This document shows positions 45,733 to 55,105 of a stretch of DNA of 64,000 nt, piece by piece. The translations under genes and the position numbers were made by a program. How positions within the stretch are numbered: position 1 is the stretch's first letter; every line of letters begins with the position of its first letter. The DNA is from Qipengyuania pelagi (GTDB lineage: Bacteria; Pseudomonadota; Alphaproteobacteria; Sphingomonadales; Sphingomonadaceae), in the NCBI RefSeq assembly GCF_009827295.1, contig NZ_WTYD01000002.1, positions 434,001 to 498,000 on the forward strand, in the 5' to 3' direction. The notes under the pieces were generated by a model. It saw only the letters and a list, made by a program, of their open reading frames with translations. It ran no database searches and had not been told where the DNA came from.

Positions 45733-47540
45733 TCGGTCAGTTCCGCCCGCCATAATCCGCGCACCGCATTGCCGAGCCGGAACCCGCCTTCGAGGTCCGC
45801 GATCGTCAATTCCGCTTCGCGCGCCCGGCCCTGTTCGATCAGCGAACGCCGCAGGACGCCCGGCAACAGGCCCAGTTTGAGAGGCGGAGTCAGCAAGATC
45901 CCCTCGCGCTCCACGAACAGGTTCGCGATCGATCCTTCGGTCACCAGCCCATCATCGCGCAGGAACAGAGCCTCGTCCGCGCCCGCTTCCACAGCCACGG
46001 CGTGCGCATCCTCGTAGAAACCGCGATCGGAAGTCTTGTGGCGCAGCCGCCAGTCGCCCGGATCGACGGGGAGAGGCAGGAGGATGCAGCGCGCCGGACC
46101 GTCCAGCGGCAGCGGAACCGGCCTCGCTTCCAGCGCTATCGCGCCGCCGCGCGCGACTCTCAGGCGGACCTTGTGGGGCGAGTCGAGATCGAAGGTGAGG
46201 GCCTGGATCTGGTTGCGCGCCTCGTGCCGGTCGAACGCGATGCCGAGCGTACGCGCGCTCTCCTTCGCGCGCTCGAGGTGCAGTTCGAGCAGCGTCACGC
46301 CTTGATCGGGGGTGAAGCGCATGGTTTCGATGAGGTCGAAATCGGGTGCCGTGCGCTCGGGCGAGGAGGCGCGGGCGAAGCCGCCCTTCAATACCGCCTC
46401 GCGCCATTCGACCTGAGGATCGCTGTCCGCCACGATGGCGCCGCCCACGCCCAGCACCGCCTTGCCGCGTCCGTTTTCGATCTCGGTCAGGCGCAGTGTG
46501 CGGATCGCCACATTGAAGGCGGCGCTGCCATCCCCGTCGATCCGCCCGATCGCGCCGCAATAGGGCCCGCGCGCATCGCGCTCGATCGCGTCGATCAGCT
46601 CCATCGCGCGGATCTTGGGCGCGCCGGTGATCGATCCACAAGGGAACAGCGCCCGCACGAGGTCCATCGCGCCCTTTTCTGGCGCGAGCTTCGCATTCAC
46701 CGTGCTCACCATCTGGTGGACGGTGGGATAGGTCTCGACCGCGAAGGCCTTGTCGACGCTGACACTGCCCGCCTGCGCCACGCGCGCCAGATCGTTCCTC
46801 AACAGGTCGACGATCATCAGGTTTTCGGCCTTGTCCTTTTCGGACAGGGTCAGTTCTTCGCGCAAGGCTGCGTCGCTATTGGCATCCGCGCCGCGCGGGC
46901 GAGTGCCCTTCATCGGCTTGGTCCGCGCCGCCCCGTCCTTCAGCGAAACGAACAATTCGGGCGACAGGCTCAAGAGCCAGTGGGCGCCATCGAAGACGAG
47001 TCCGCCATAGCCGGCCCGCGCCGCCGGACGCAGCGCGGCATAGAGCGCCAGCGGATCGCCGGTGAACCCGCCTGCGAGGGGGAAAGTGAGATTGGCCTGA
47101 TAGATGTCGCCCGCGCGGATCGCCTCTTGAAGCCGCGCGAAGGCCTCTTCGTAGGCGCCGGGCGAGATTTGCGGGTCGAGCGGGCCGATCCGCGCCTCGC
47201 CTTGGCTCTGCTCTGCCAGATAGGCCGCGACCTCACTCGCCGGAATGCGGCGCGGCTCGCCGAACAGGCCGAGCCATACCAGCGGACCTGCTGCGCCCGT
47301 CCGTTGCGCGGAGAGGGGCGCAAGGCGCGGCTCCAGCGCCAGGCCCGCCTCGTAAGCGACATAGCCCGCCAGCGACTGCCCGGTTTCGACCCGCGCGCTG
47401 TCCGCTTGCTCGAGCGTTGCGACGACTTCGCCCGGCGTGCGCGCGACGAAGATCCGTTCGGGCCGCTCGAGCAGCAGGGCATCCGCCGCACCCTCGCTGC
47501 GCGCGTCGTCGAGCAGGACCATGGGCGGGCGGGCATTCAT
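45729..47540 (-). CDS. pabB: Aminodeoxychorismate synthase component I fused to aminodeoxychorismate lyase
   Basis: A 603-residue two-domain protein for p-aminobenzoate, a folate precursor. The N-terminal ~380 residues are PabB-like: TKPMKGTRPRG carries the active-site Lys, and LFPCGSITGAPKIRAMELI is the chorismate-binding signature. The C-terminal ~220 residues are a class IV aminotransferase (PabC-like): FDLIETMRFTPDQGV, the likely PLP lysine in LRHKTSDRGFYEDA, and TEGSIANLFVE. The fusion would make PABA from chorismate given glutamine amidotransferase or ammonia. GGAGG precedes ATG 47540. Confidence 0.93.
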   Translation of the reverse strand: MNARPPMVLLDDARSEGAADALLLERPERIFVARTPGEVVATLEQADSARVETGQSLAGYVAYEAGLALEPRLAPLSAQRTGAAGPLVWLGLFGEPRRIPASEVAAYLAEQSQGEARIGPLDPQISPGAYEEAFARLQEAIRAGDIYQANLTFPLAGGFTGDPLALYAALRPAARAGYGGLVFDGAHWLLSLSPELFVSLKDGAARTKPMKGTRPRGADANSDAALREELTLSEKDKAENLMIVDLLRNDLARVAQAGSVSVDKAFAVETYPTVHQMVSTVNAKLAPEKGAMDLVRALFPCGSITGAPKIRAMELIDAIERDARGPYCGAIGRIDGDGSAAFNVAIRTLRLTEIENGRGKAVLGVGGAIVADSDPQVEWREAVLKGGFARASSPERTAPDFDLIETMRFTPDQGVTLLELHLERAKESARTLGIAFDRHEARNQIQALTFDLDSPHKVRLRVARGGAIALEARPVPLPLDGPARCILLPLPVDPGDWRLRHKTSDRGFYEDAHAVAVEAGADEALFLRDDGLVTEGSIANLFVEREGILLTPPLKLGLLPGVLRRSLIEQGRAREAELTIADLEGGFRLGNAVRGLWRAELTE

Positions 47541-47618
47541 CGCCGCCTCCTTTAGCAAGGTGCGCCCTCCTGTCGAGACGCTTGACCCGCACGGGGCGGG
47601 CGGCAAAACCTGACTTCC

Positions 47619-49145
47619 ATGGATGATCTCTTTCTCGGACTGGGCGCGGACGGATCGCGCCAGGAGCTGCGCCTCGACCGCGCCAATCGCCACGGGCTGA
47701 TCGCCGGCGCGACGGGCACCGGCAAGACCGTGACCTTGCAGGGCCTCGCCGAAAGCTTCTCGGCGCGCGGCGTGCCGGTGTTCCTCGCCGATGTGAAAGG
47801 CGATCTGTCGGGCATCGCGATGGCGGGCAGCCCCGCCTTCAAGCACGCCGACAAGCTGGAAGCGCGCGCCGAGGAGCTGGGGATCGGCCCGCTCGATTAT
47901 CGCGACAATGCGGCGGTGTTCTGGGACCTGTTCGGGGAACAGGGCTTCCCGATCCGCACCACGGTCAGCGAAATGGGGCCGTTATTGCTCGCGCGTCTGC
48001 TCGATCTCAACGACACGCAGGAAGGCGTGTTGCAGATCGTGTTCCGCCATGCCGACGAACAGGGTCTGCTGCTGCTCGATCTCGGCGATCTTCAGGCGAT
48101 GCTGGCGCATACGGCAGAGAACGCGAAGGATTTGTCGGCGCGTTACGGGAACGTCACCAAGGCCAGCGTCGGCGCGATCCAGCGCCAATTGCTGAGCTTC
48201 GAGGCGCAGGGGGCGGACCAGTTCTTCGGCGAACCCGCGCTGGAGATCGCGGATTTCCTGTCGGTGGACGAACAGGGGCGTGGCACGATCAACATCCTCG
48301 CCGCCGACAAATTAATGCGCAGCCCCAAGCTCTACGCCACCTTCCTGTTCTGGCTGCTCGCCGAACTGTTCGAGGCGTTGCCCGAGGTGGGCGACCCGGA
48401 AAAGCCGGTGCTGGTGTTCTTCTTCGACGAGGCGCATCTCCTGTTCGACGACGCTCCGCCCGCGCTGGAGGATGCGATCGAACAGGTCGTGCGGCTGATC
48501 CGGTCGAAGGGGGTGGGCGTCTATTTCGTGACGCAGAACCCGATCGACATCCCCGAAAAGATCGCGGGCCAGCTTGGCAATCGTGTCCAGCACGCGCTGA
48601 GGGCCTTCACTCCGCGCGACAAGCGGGCGATCCGCGCGGCGGCGGAGACGTTCCGCATCAACCCCGAACTCGACGTCGAAAGCGCGATCACCGAGCTGAA
48701 GGTGGGCGAGGCGCTGGTCTCGACACTCGACGCGGATGGCGCGCCCACCGTGGTCCAGCGCACGCTGATCGCGCCGCCCCATTCGCGGCTCGCCCCGGTC
48801 ACGGCCAAGGAACGCGCGATCGTCAATTCGGTCAGCGCGCTCGACGGGAAATATGACGAGGCGGTCGATCGCGAGAGTGCGGAGGAAGTTCTGGCGCAAA
48901 AGGCTGCCGATGCCGCCGCGACGGCAACGGAGGTGGAGGAGAAGGGGCGCAGGGAGGTCGGCAAAAGGGAGCGCAAATCGACCTCGCTCTGGGGCAGGGC
49001 AGGCAAGGCCGCGGCGACTGCGGCGGCGGGCTCGCTCTCCTCGGTCGTGGTGGCGCGCGTGCTGGGCAAGAAATCCAGCGCCGATCCGATCCGCACCGGC
49101 GCGACCGCCTTCGTGCGCAACATTATCGGCGGCTTGATGCGGTAG
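47619..49145 (+). CDS. HerA-like ATPase (DUF853 family)
   Basis: A 508-residue HerA/FtsK-type ATPase. Walker A GATGTGKT is at residues 30-37, and the Walker B region is [38 protein letters not shown] and [17 protein letters not shown] are typical of the DUF853 family. The C-terminal part is charged and then Ala/Gly-rich. DUF853 proteins are widespread in proteobacteria and are thought to pump DNA or proteins, but the role is not established. It diverges from pabB, and no NurA nuclease gene is adjacent. Confidence 0.88.
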   Translation: MDDLFLGLGADGSRQELRLDRANRHGLIAGATGTGKTVTLQGLAESFSARGVPVFLADVKGDLSGIAMAGSPAFKHADKLEARAEELGIGPLDYRDNAAVFWDLFGEQGFPIRTTVSEMGPLLLARLLDLNDTQEGVLQIVFRHADEQGLLLLDLGDLQAMLAHTAENAKDLSARYGNVTKASVGAIQRQLLSFEAQGADQFFGEPALEIADFLSVDEQGRGTINILAADKLMRSPKLYATFLFWLLAELFEALPEVGDPEKPVLVFFFDEAHLLFDDAPPALEDAIEQVVRLIRSKGVGVYFVTQNPIDIPEKIAGQLGNRVQHALRAFTPRDKRAIRAAAETFRINPELDVESAITELKVGEALVSTLDADGAPTVVQRTLIAPPHSRLAPVTAKERAIVNSVSALDGKYDEAVDRESAEEVLAQKAADAAATATEVEEKGRREVGKRERKSTSLWGRAGKAAATAAAGSLSSVVVARVLGKKSSADPIRTGATAFVRNIIGGLMR

Positions 49146-49147
49146 AG

Positions 49148-49171
49148 CGGGCGGGATTTCAGGCCCGCCCG
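49148..49171. terminator. Hairpin between convergent HerA-like and EF-hand genes
   Basis: An 8-bp inverted repeat (CGGGCGGG / CCCGCCCG) with an eight-base loop, three bases after the HerA-like stop codon. It lies between two convergent genes and probably serves as a bidirectional 3'-end hairpin. There is no long T run. Confidence 0.6.
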
Positions 49172-49195
49172 TTCACTTGATCGAGCGGTCCGTGC

Positions 49196-49915
49196 CTAGC
49201 CTTGCGACCGGCGCTGGCGCATGGTCTCGCGCATCGCGTCCCGCGCGGCCTTGCGTTCGGAGGCGGTCACCGTCCCGTCGCCATCGATATCCATGCGGGC
49301 GAAGCGTTGCATCAAGGCGGCGTCGAATTCGGCTCGGGTAATGGCGCGGTTTCCGTCGGCATCGGCGCCGCGGATCATACCACGCGCCATTCCGGCCGTC
49401 ATCCGGCCATGCATGGCGGCTCTGCGCTCCGGCCGCGCCCGGTCCTCGGCGCCCGCCCGCTCCCCGCGCTTCGCCCGCGCGGCGGCCCACTCCTCCTGAG
49501 AGAGGCCACCACTGGCATCGGTGTCGAGCGCGGCGAAGCGGTCGGCCTTGCCCGTATCTTGCCGAGCACTTGGGCGAGCAGCGCGGCGTTCCCGGCGCTG
49601 TTCCGCGCGCGCCTCGCGGGCGGCCTCGATTTCGGCGCGCGAGACTTCGCCGTCATCGTTCGCATCCAGTTTCGCGAATCGATCGGCCCGGCGCGCCGCG
49701 CGATCGGTCTGGTCGAGAACGCCATCGCCATTCGCGTCCATGCGCGCGAACATCCGCGCCCCGCGTTCCTGCATGGCGGCGAGCGTGATCGTGCGCTCCT
49801 CACCATGAGAGGACTGCGCCTGAGACTGAGCCATTGTCTGGCCTTGGGCAATCGCGCCACCGCCTGCGGCGAGCGCCAGCGTGGAGAGGGACAGGGTGAG
49901 GATCGAATGCTTCAT
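49196..49915 (-). CDS. Secreted EF-hand protein
   Basis: A 239-residue protein with a signal peptide (ending GGGAIAQGQ). Five EF-hand-like loops are visible: DANGDGVLDQTD, DANDDGEVSRAE, DTDASGGLSQEE, DADGNRAITRAE and DIDGDGTVTASE. The fourth has Arg instead of Gly at position 6 and may bind calcium weakly. Between them are Arg/Ala/Glu-rich helices. It is probably a periplasmic or extracellular calcium binder. The ATG at 49915 (MKHSILTLSL) is preferred for its normal signal peptide. Confidence 0.88.
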   Translation of the reverse strand: MKHSILTLSLSTLALAAGGGAIAQGQTMAQSQAQSSHGEERTITLAAMQERGARMFARMDANGDGVLDQTDRAARRADRFAKLDANDDGEVSRAEIEAAREARAEQRRERRAARPSARQDTGKADRFAALDTDASGGLSQEEWAAARAKRGERAGAEDRARPERRAAMHGRMTAGMARGMIRGADADGNRAITRAEFDAALMQRFARMDIDGDGTVTASERKAARDAMRETMRQRRSQG

Positions 49916-49966
49916 CGGACAAGCTCCTGCGATCGGCGCCAAAGCGGCACCTGCCAATCACGAAGG

Positions 49967-50368
49967 CTATTCCGCCGAAGCTTTCGCCATGGTGAAGGCG
50001 TTGAGCTTGTTCCCGTCCGGGTCGCGGAAATAGCTGGCGTAGAAGACCATGCCGTTATCGTCCGCCTCGCCGCGCGGGCCGGGCGCGCCTTCGTCGCTGC
50101 CGCCGTTTTCGAGCGCGATTTCATGCAGGCGATGGACCTGCGCCGTATCCTTGGCCTCCAGCGCCACCATCATGCCGTTTCCGACCGTCGCCGCTTCCCC
50201 ATCGAAGGGCTTGGTCGCGGCGAGGCCGGGGGCGCCGCCCATCTCGCCCCAGGCGATGAAGGTCGGAAACTCCATCATCCGACCGACGCCCATTTCCTTC
50301 GCGATCGCATCGTAGAACGTCGCCGCGCGTTCGAGATCGTTCGTGCCGACAGTCACATATCCAAGCAT
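49967..50368 (-). CDS. VOC family (glyoxalase-like) protein
   Basis: A 133-residue vicinal-oxygen-chelate fold protein. It starts LGYVTVGTNDLERAATFYDAI and ends FRDPDGNKLNAFTMAKA, the pattern of small glyoxalase/bleomycin-resistance-type proteins. Two beta-alpha-beta modules fit the length. The substrate is not known. It lies 73 bases after the M24B peptidase gene on the same strand. Confidence 0.88.
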   Translation of the reverse strand: MLGYVTVGTNDLERAATFYDAIAKEMGVGRMMEFPTFIAWGEMGGAPGLAATKPFDGEAATVGNGMMVALEAKDTAQVHRLHEIALENGGSDEGAPGPRGEADDNGMVFYASYFRDPDGNKLNAFTMAKASAE

Positions 50369-50441
50369 CAGGCTTCTCCCTTAAAGCGACTCGCGACCGC
50401 CGGGAAGAACATTACCAGAACATTGGCGCAGGACAAGCCCC

Positions 50442-52274
50442 TTAGAGCGGTGCCGTCTCCGCCTCGAGCCAGGCGAGGTCCTCGCCATCCAGCTGCGGCG
50501 CCAGCAGCGCGCGCACCTTGGCGTGATAGCTGTCGACCCATTCGCGCTCGCTCGTCGTCAGCATATCCGCATCGATCAACCTCCGGTCGAGCGGCACGAA
50601 GGTCAGCGTCTCGAAACCGAGCCAGTCGCCTTCCGCGCCCTCGATCTCGACCGGGACGGTCAGGATCAGGTTCTCGATGCGGATGCCGTACTCGCCCGGC
50701 TTGTAATAGCCCGGCTCGTTGGAAAGGATCATGCCCGCCGCGAGCGGTGTCCCCGTGCCCGCGAAGGCGCCGCCCGATTTCGAGATCCGCTGCGGCCCCT
50801 CGTGCACCGCCAGGAAGCTGCCGACGCCGTGGCCGGTTCCATGGCCGTAATCGACGCCCGCCTGCCACAGATGCATCCGCGCCAGCGTGTCGAGCTGGCC
50901 GCCATTGGTCCCCAGCGGGAAGCGCGCCGTATCGAGCTGGATATAGCCTTTGAGGACGCGGGTGTTGCGATCGATCATCTCAGCCGAGGGCTCGCCCGGA
51001 CCGACCCAGACGGTGCGGGTGATATCGGTCGTGCCGGCGGAATCATCGCCCAGATACTGCCCGCCGGAATCGCACAGATAGATGCTGGACGGCGGGATCG
51101 TGATATTGCTGTCCTCGTCGACCTTGTAATGCGGCAGGGCGGCGTGGCCCGCCGCGGCGCTGATCGTGTCGAAGCTCGCATCCTTCAGATCGGGGCTGAT
51201 CCCGCGGAACTCGCGCAATTTGGCGGCGGCGGACAATTCGTCGACATGGCCCTTGGGCGCTTCTTCCGAAATCCAGCGCAGGAACCGGACCAGCGCCGCC
51301 CCGTCGCGTGCCTGCGCGTCGCGATGGCCCTGCTGTTCGGCGGCGGTCTTGATCGCCTTGGGCAGGATGGCGGGATCGGTCGCGCGGGCGGGCTTCGCGC
51401 CCGCATCATTGAGCGCATGGAAAATTCCCGCAACGGCGCGTTCGGGATCGACCGCCACGGTCTTGCCCGCAAACTCCGCCAGCGCCGGTTCGAAATCCGC
51501 GCGGTCCCGCACCGTCACGGCGTTGCCGAGATGCTGGACGAGGTCCGACGAGACCTTGTCCTTCGCGATGAAGAGATCGGCCGTCCCGTCGGCCCGCGCG
51601 ATCACGTAGGAGAGGGCGACCGGCATCTTGTCGATATCCGCGCCGCGAATGTTGAGCAGCCAGGCCACCGAATCGAGCGCGGTGACGATGGTCGCGTCAT
51701 AGCCTTCCTCCTTCAGCCAGTCGGCGATTTCGGCGCGCTTGTCCGCGCTCGATCGCCCGGCGAGCTTGTCGCCATAGGGGACGGCGGGGGCAGCGGAGGG
51801 CTCGGGCCGGTCCTGCCAGATCGCATCGACCGGATTTCCGTCGACCGGGACCAGTTCGATGCCCTTGCGCGCCAGCACCTTTTCCGCCGCTTCCACCCAT
51901 TCGATCCCATGCAGCCAGGCATCGTAGCCGATCCGCGCCCCCTTCGGCGCGTGCTTGGCGATCCACTCGGCGGGGCCGGTCGCAGGCACGTCCTCGTAAT
52001 CGTAGAGCTCGCCCGACACCTGTTCGCGCACCTGGACGGTGTAGCGCCCGTCGGTGAACATGGCCGCGCCCTTGCCGCTGTAATCGCCCGCCAGCACCGC
52101 CGCGCTGCCGACGCTGCCCTTGAACCCGGTCAGCCATTTCAGCCGCTCTGCATAGGAGCCGACATATTCGCCCATATGCTCATCCGAAATCGGCACGATG
52201 AAGCCGGACAGGCCCCGCTTCTGCAATTCCTTGCGCAGGTCGGTCAGGCGGGCTTCGTGGGCGTTCATCAGCAT
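50442..52274 (-). CDS. Aminopeptidase P family (M24B) protein
   Basis: A metal-dependent Xaa-Pro aminopeptidase of 610 residues. It has two creatinase-N-like domains (about residues 1-310) and a C-terminal pita-bread domain. Likely metal ligands are the two Asp in YLCDSGGQYLGDDSAGTTDITR, His in YGHGTGHGVG, and Glu in LSNEPGYYKPGEYG. The length matches the long eukaryote-like aminopeptidase P1 form found in alphaproteobacteria. AAAGGAT sits six bases before ATG 52274. No signal peptide, so it should be cytoplasmic. It diverges from the S9 peptidase. Confidence 0.92.
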   Translation of the reverse strand: MLMNAHEARLTDLRKELQKRGLSGFIVPISDEHMGEYVGSYAERLKWLTGFKGSVGSAAVLAGDYSGKGAAMFTDGRYTVQVREQVSGELYDYEDVPATGPAEWIAKHAPKGARIGYDAWLHGIEWVEAAEKVLARKGIELVPVDGNPVDAIWQDRPEPSAAPAVPYGDKLAGRSSADKRAEIADWLKEEGYDATIVTALDSVAWLLNIRGADIDKMPVALSYVIARADGTADLFIAKDKVSSDLVQHLGNAVTVRDRADFEPALAEFAGKTVAVDPERAVAGIFHALNDAGAKPARATDPAILPKAIKTAAEQQGHRDAQARDGAALVRFLRWISEEAPKGHVDELSAAAKLREFRGISPDLKDASFDTISAAAGHAALPHYKVDEDSNITIPPSSIYLCDSGGQYLGDDSAGTTDITRTVWVGPGEPSAEMIDRNTRVLKGYIQLDTARFPLGTNGGQLDTLARMHLWQAGVDYGHGTGHGVGSFLAVHEGPQRISKSGGAFAGTGTPLAAGMILSNEPGYYKPGEYGIRIENLILTVPVEIEGAEGDWLGFETLTFVPLDRRLIDADMLTTSEREWVDSYHAKVRALLAPQLDGEDLAWLEAETAPL

Positions 52275-52418
52275 CGGCGTATCCTTTTGTCGGTTCGCGC
52301 GGGCCCATCGGGCGAGCGCGGCTTGCGGCGCGTCACGCAGCCGCATAATCATGGCCCCCTGTGTAGGGCATCGCGGCGCCGCTTTCCACCTCTGCGCCGC
52401 CATCCGAGGGGTTCATCC

Positions 52419-54605
52419 ATGTCGTCCAAGCGTCTAGTGGCTGCGTTTTCCGTCTTTGGCCTGTCCGTATCGAGCCTGGCGCTGTCCGCTCCGCTCGCCG
52501 CCCAGGCTACCGATGCCAATCGAGAGAGTTCCGTGTCCAAACCTTCCTCCGAACCGACCGCGCCCCCCGTCGCCGAGAAGCGCGACTATTCCTACAGCCA
52601 TCACGGGATCACGATTTCCGATCCCTATCACTGGCTGCGCGATGCGAGCTACCCGACCATCGATGACGAGGACATTCTCGATCACGTAAAGGCGGAGAAC
52701 GCCTGGTTCGAAGCCCAGATGGAGCCGCATCAGAAGCTGGTCGACACCCTGTTCGAAGAGATGAAGGCGCGGATCAAGGAAGACGATTCGACCGTGCCCC
52801 AGAAGGATGGCGACTGGCTCTACTGGTCCGAATTCGAAGAGGGCGCGGAATATCGCAAATATTACCGCAAACCGGTCGCGGGCGGCGATGCGCAGCTGAT
52901 CCTCGACGAAAACGCGCTGGCCGACGGGGTCGAATATTTCCGCCTCGGCAGCTTCTCGGTCTCGAAGAACGGGCGCTATCTCGCTTACTCGACCGACACG
53001 GACGGATCGGAGCGGTTCACGGCGCGGATCAAGGATCTCGAAACGGGCGAATTGTTGCCTGATGAAATTCCCGGCACTTTGTCCGGCCTCACCTGGGTGA
53101 TGGGTGATCGCGGCCTCGTCTATGGGCTCGCGACCAAGGAATGGCGCGTGGACAATGCGCGGCTCCACGTCATCGGCCAGCCGGTCGAACAGGATGTCGA
53201 AATCTATCACGAGGGGGACGAGGGCTTCCGCGTCGGCACGGGACTCACCGCGCAGGAAGACTGGCTGGTCATCGCGACGGGCGACAACGAGACGAGCGAG
53301 GTCCGCCTCGTCCCCGCCGCCGATCCGACTGGCGAGCAGATCCTGGTCAAACCGCGCCGGAAAGGCGTCGAATACGATGTCGACGTGCGGGACGGCACGG
53401 TATGGGTCCACACCAATGACGATCACGTCAATTTCCGCCTCGCCACCGCGCCGCTCGACAATCCGGGCGACTGGACCACGCTGATCGCGGGGTCGGACGA
53501 ATTCTACCTGACCGGATTCGACCTCTTCAAGAATTTCTTCGTCACCGAAGGACGGCTCGAAGGCCTCGACCAGATCCAGCTGCGCTCCTATGCCGAGCCC
53601 GCGCTGGTCAAGCCGATCGCCTTCATGGAGCCGAGCTTTTCCGCCGGCCTCTCCGACAATCCCGAATACGATACCGATCGGCTGCGCCTGTCCTATGCCA
53701 GCATGGTCACGCCCAATTCGGTCTATGATTATCTGGTCGATACCGCTGAGCTGGAACTGTTGAAGCAGCAGGAGATTCCGAGCGGCTACGATCCCGATCT
53801 CTACGTGACCGAGCGGCTGACGATCCGCGCGCGCGACGGGGCGATGGTGCCGGTCAGCGTGGTGCGCCGGAAGGATCGCCCGGCAGAGCCCGGACCGCTC
53901 CATCTCTATGCCTATGGCGCTTACGGCTATGCGACCCCGCCGGGCTTTTCGACCACGCGCCTCAGCCTCGTCGATCGCGGCTACGCCTATGCCATCGCGC
54001 ATATTCGCGGCGGGGACGATCTGGGCCGCAACTGGTATCTCGGCGGCAAGCTGAACGAGCGGACCAACACCTTCACCGATTTCGTCGACGTGGCGAAGGG
54101 GCTGGTCGCCGAAGGCTATACCGCGCCGGGCAAGATCAGCATTTCGGGCGGCTCCGCGGGCGGCGAGCTGATGGGCGTGGTCGCCAACACCGATCCCGAA
54201 TTGTGGGGCGCGGTGGTGGCCCATGTGCCCTTCGTCGATGTGCTCAGCACCATGCTCGACAAGGATCTGCCGCTGACGCCGGGCGAATGGCCCGAATGGG
54301 GCAATCCCATCGAGAGCAAGCAGGCCTTCGCCTATATGCTCAGCTATTCGCCTTACGATCAGGTCATCGCGCAGGATTATCCGCCCATGCTGGTCACCGC
54401 GGGTCTCAACGATCCGCGCGTGACCTATTGGGAACCGGCCAAATGGGTCGCGAAACTGCGCGAATACAAGACCGACGACAACACGCTGCTGCTCAAGACC
54501 AATATGGGCGCGGGCCATGGCGGCAAGTCGGGCCGTTTCGAATCGATCCGCGAAATGGCCGAGGAAGTCGCCTTCATCCTGTGGCAGAATGGCAGGGCGG
54601 AGTAG
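52419..54605 (+). CDS. S9A-type prolyl oligopeptidase (oligopeptidase B-like), exported
   Basis: A 728-residue serine peptidase with a signal peptide (ending SAPLAAQAT). The N-terminal beta-propeller begins RDYSYSHHGITISDPYHWLRD, typical of oligopeptidase B. The catalytic Ser579 lies in ISGGSAGGELMG, with Asp in GLNDPRVTYWEPAKWVAKLR and His in MGAGHGGKSGR. It should cut peptides after basic residues, or prolines, in the periplasm. The upstream frame antisense to the M24B gene is not used. The thioesterase gene begins three bases after its stop. Confidence 0.93.
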   Translation: MSSKRLVAAFSVFGLSVSSLALSAPLAAQATDANRESSVSKPSSEPTAPPVAEKRDYSYSHHGITISDPYHWLRDASYPTIDDEDILDHVKAENAWFEAQMEPHQKLVDTLFEEMKARIKEDDSTVPQKDGDWLYWSEFEEGAEYRKYYRKPVAGGDAQLILDENALADGVEYFRLGSFSVSKNGRYLAYSTDTDGSERFTARIKDLETGELLPDEIPGTLSGLTWVMGDRGLVYGLATKEWRVDNARLHVIGQPVEQDVEIYHEGDEGFRVGTGLTAQEDWLVIATGDNETSEVRLVPAADPTGEQILVKPRRKGVEYDVDVRDGTVWVHTNDDHVNFRLATAPLDNPGDWTTLIAGSDEFYLTGFDLFKNFFVTEGRLEGLDQIQLRSYAEPALVKPIAFMEPSFSAGLSDNPEYDTDRLRLSYASMVTPNSVYDYLVDTAELELLKQQEIPSGYDPDLYVTERLTIRARDGAMVPVSVVRRKDRPAEPGPLHLYAYGAYGYATPPGFSTTRLSLVDRGYAYAIAHIRGGDDLGRNWYLGGKLNERTNTFTDFVDVAKGLVAEGYTAPGKISISGGSAGGELMGVVANTDPELWGAVVAHVPFVDVLSTMLDKDLPLTPGEWPEWGNPIESKQAFAYMLSYSPYDQVIAQDYPPMLVTAGLNDPRVTYWEPAKWVAKLREYKTDDNTLLLKTNMGAGHGGKSGRFESIREMAEEVAFILWQNGRAE

Positions 54606-54607
54606 TC

Positions 54608-55000
54608 TTGCGCTTTATCAGGAGCTTCACGGCCGGACCCGAGCACATCGATGTGATGGGCCACGTCAACAACGCGGTCTGGGTCCAGTGGGTGCAGGAC
54701 ATGGCGACCGCGCATTGGGACGCGGTGGCGCGGCCCGAGGACCGGGAGGCCGTGGTCTGGCTCGTCGTCCGGCACGAGATCGATTATCGCGGCAATATCG
54801 GTCCGGGCGAAAGCGTGACTGCTGAGACCTGGATCGAAGGCGAGCCCAAGGGCGCGAAATCGCTGCGGCGGGTGGATTTCACCGACGCGAACGGGCGCGT
54901 AATGGTCTCCGCCGCCACGACCTGGGCCATGCTCGACCGCGAGAGCTTACGCCCCCTGCGGGTGCGCGCCGAGGTGCTCGCGCCGTTTCGCGCAGGTTAG
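54608..55000 (+). CDS. Acyl-CoA thioesterase (YbgC/4-HBA-CoA type)
   Basis: A 130-residue hot-dog thioesterase starting with TTG at 54608. The motif EHIDVMGHVNNAVWVQW contains the catalytic Asp and the GHVNN block of the family. VVRHEIDYRGNIGPGESV is the second block. GGGCGGAG upstream is a good ribosome-binding site. It starts three bases after the S9 peptidase stop, so it is probably co-transcribed with it. The substrate is unknown. Confidence 0.88.
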   Translation: MRFIRSFTAGPEHIDVMGHVNNAVWVQWVQDMATAHWDAVARPEDREAVVWLVVRHEIDYRGNIGPGESVTAETWIEGEPKGAKSLRRVDFTDANGRVMVSAATTWAMLDRESLRPLRVRAEVLAPFRAG

Positions 55001-55025
55001 GCCAATCCCGCGCTGACTTCCAATT

Positions 55026-55096
55026 CGTCATCCCCGCGAAGGCGGGGATCCATGGTGCAGCGCCGATCCTGAATTCCCGCCTTCGCGGGAATGACG
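55026..55096. repeat. Palindromic intergenic repeat between convergent genes
   Basis: Inverted arms starting CGTCATCCCCGCGAAGGCGG at 55026 and ending CCGCCTTCGCGGGAATGACG at 55096. This is a second palindrome type (CGTCAT-CCCGCGAAGGCGGG), also common between genes in proteobacteria. It lies between the convergent thioesterase and ald genes, where it could act as a shared terminator. Confidence 0.8.
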
Positions 55097-55105
55097 GACG
55101 GAGGC

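Noticed and set aside
50523..52418. Long N-terminal extension of the S9 peptidase frame
   Set aside because: It runs antisense to the M24B peptidase gene; the signal peptide starting at 52419 marks the real start.
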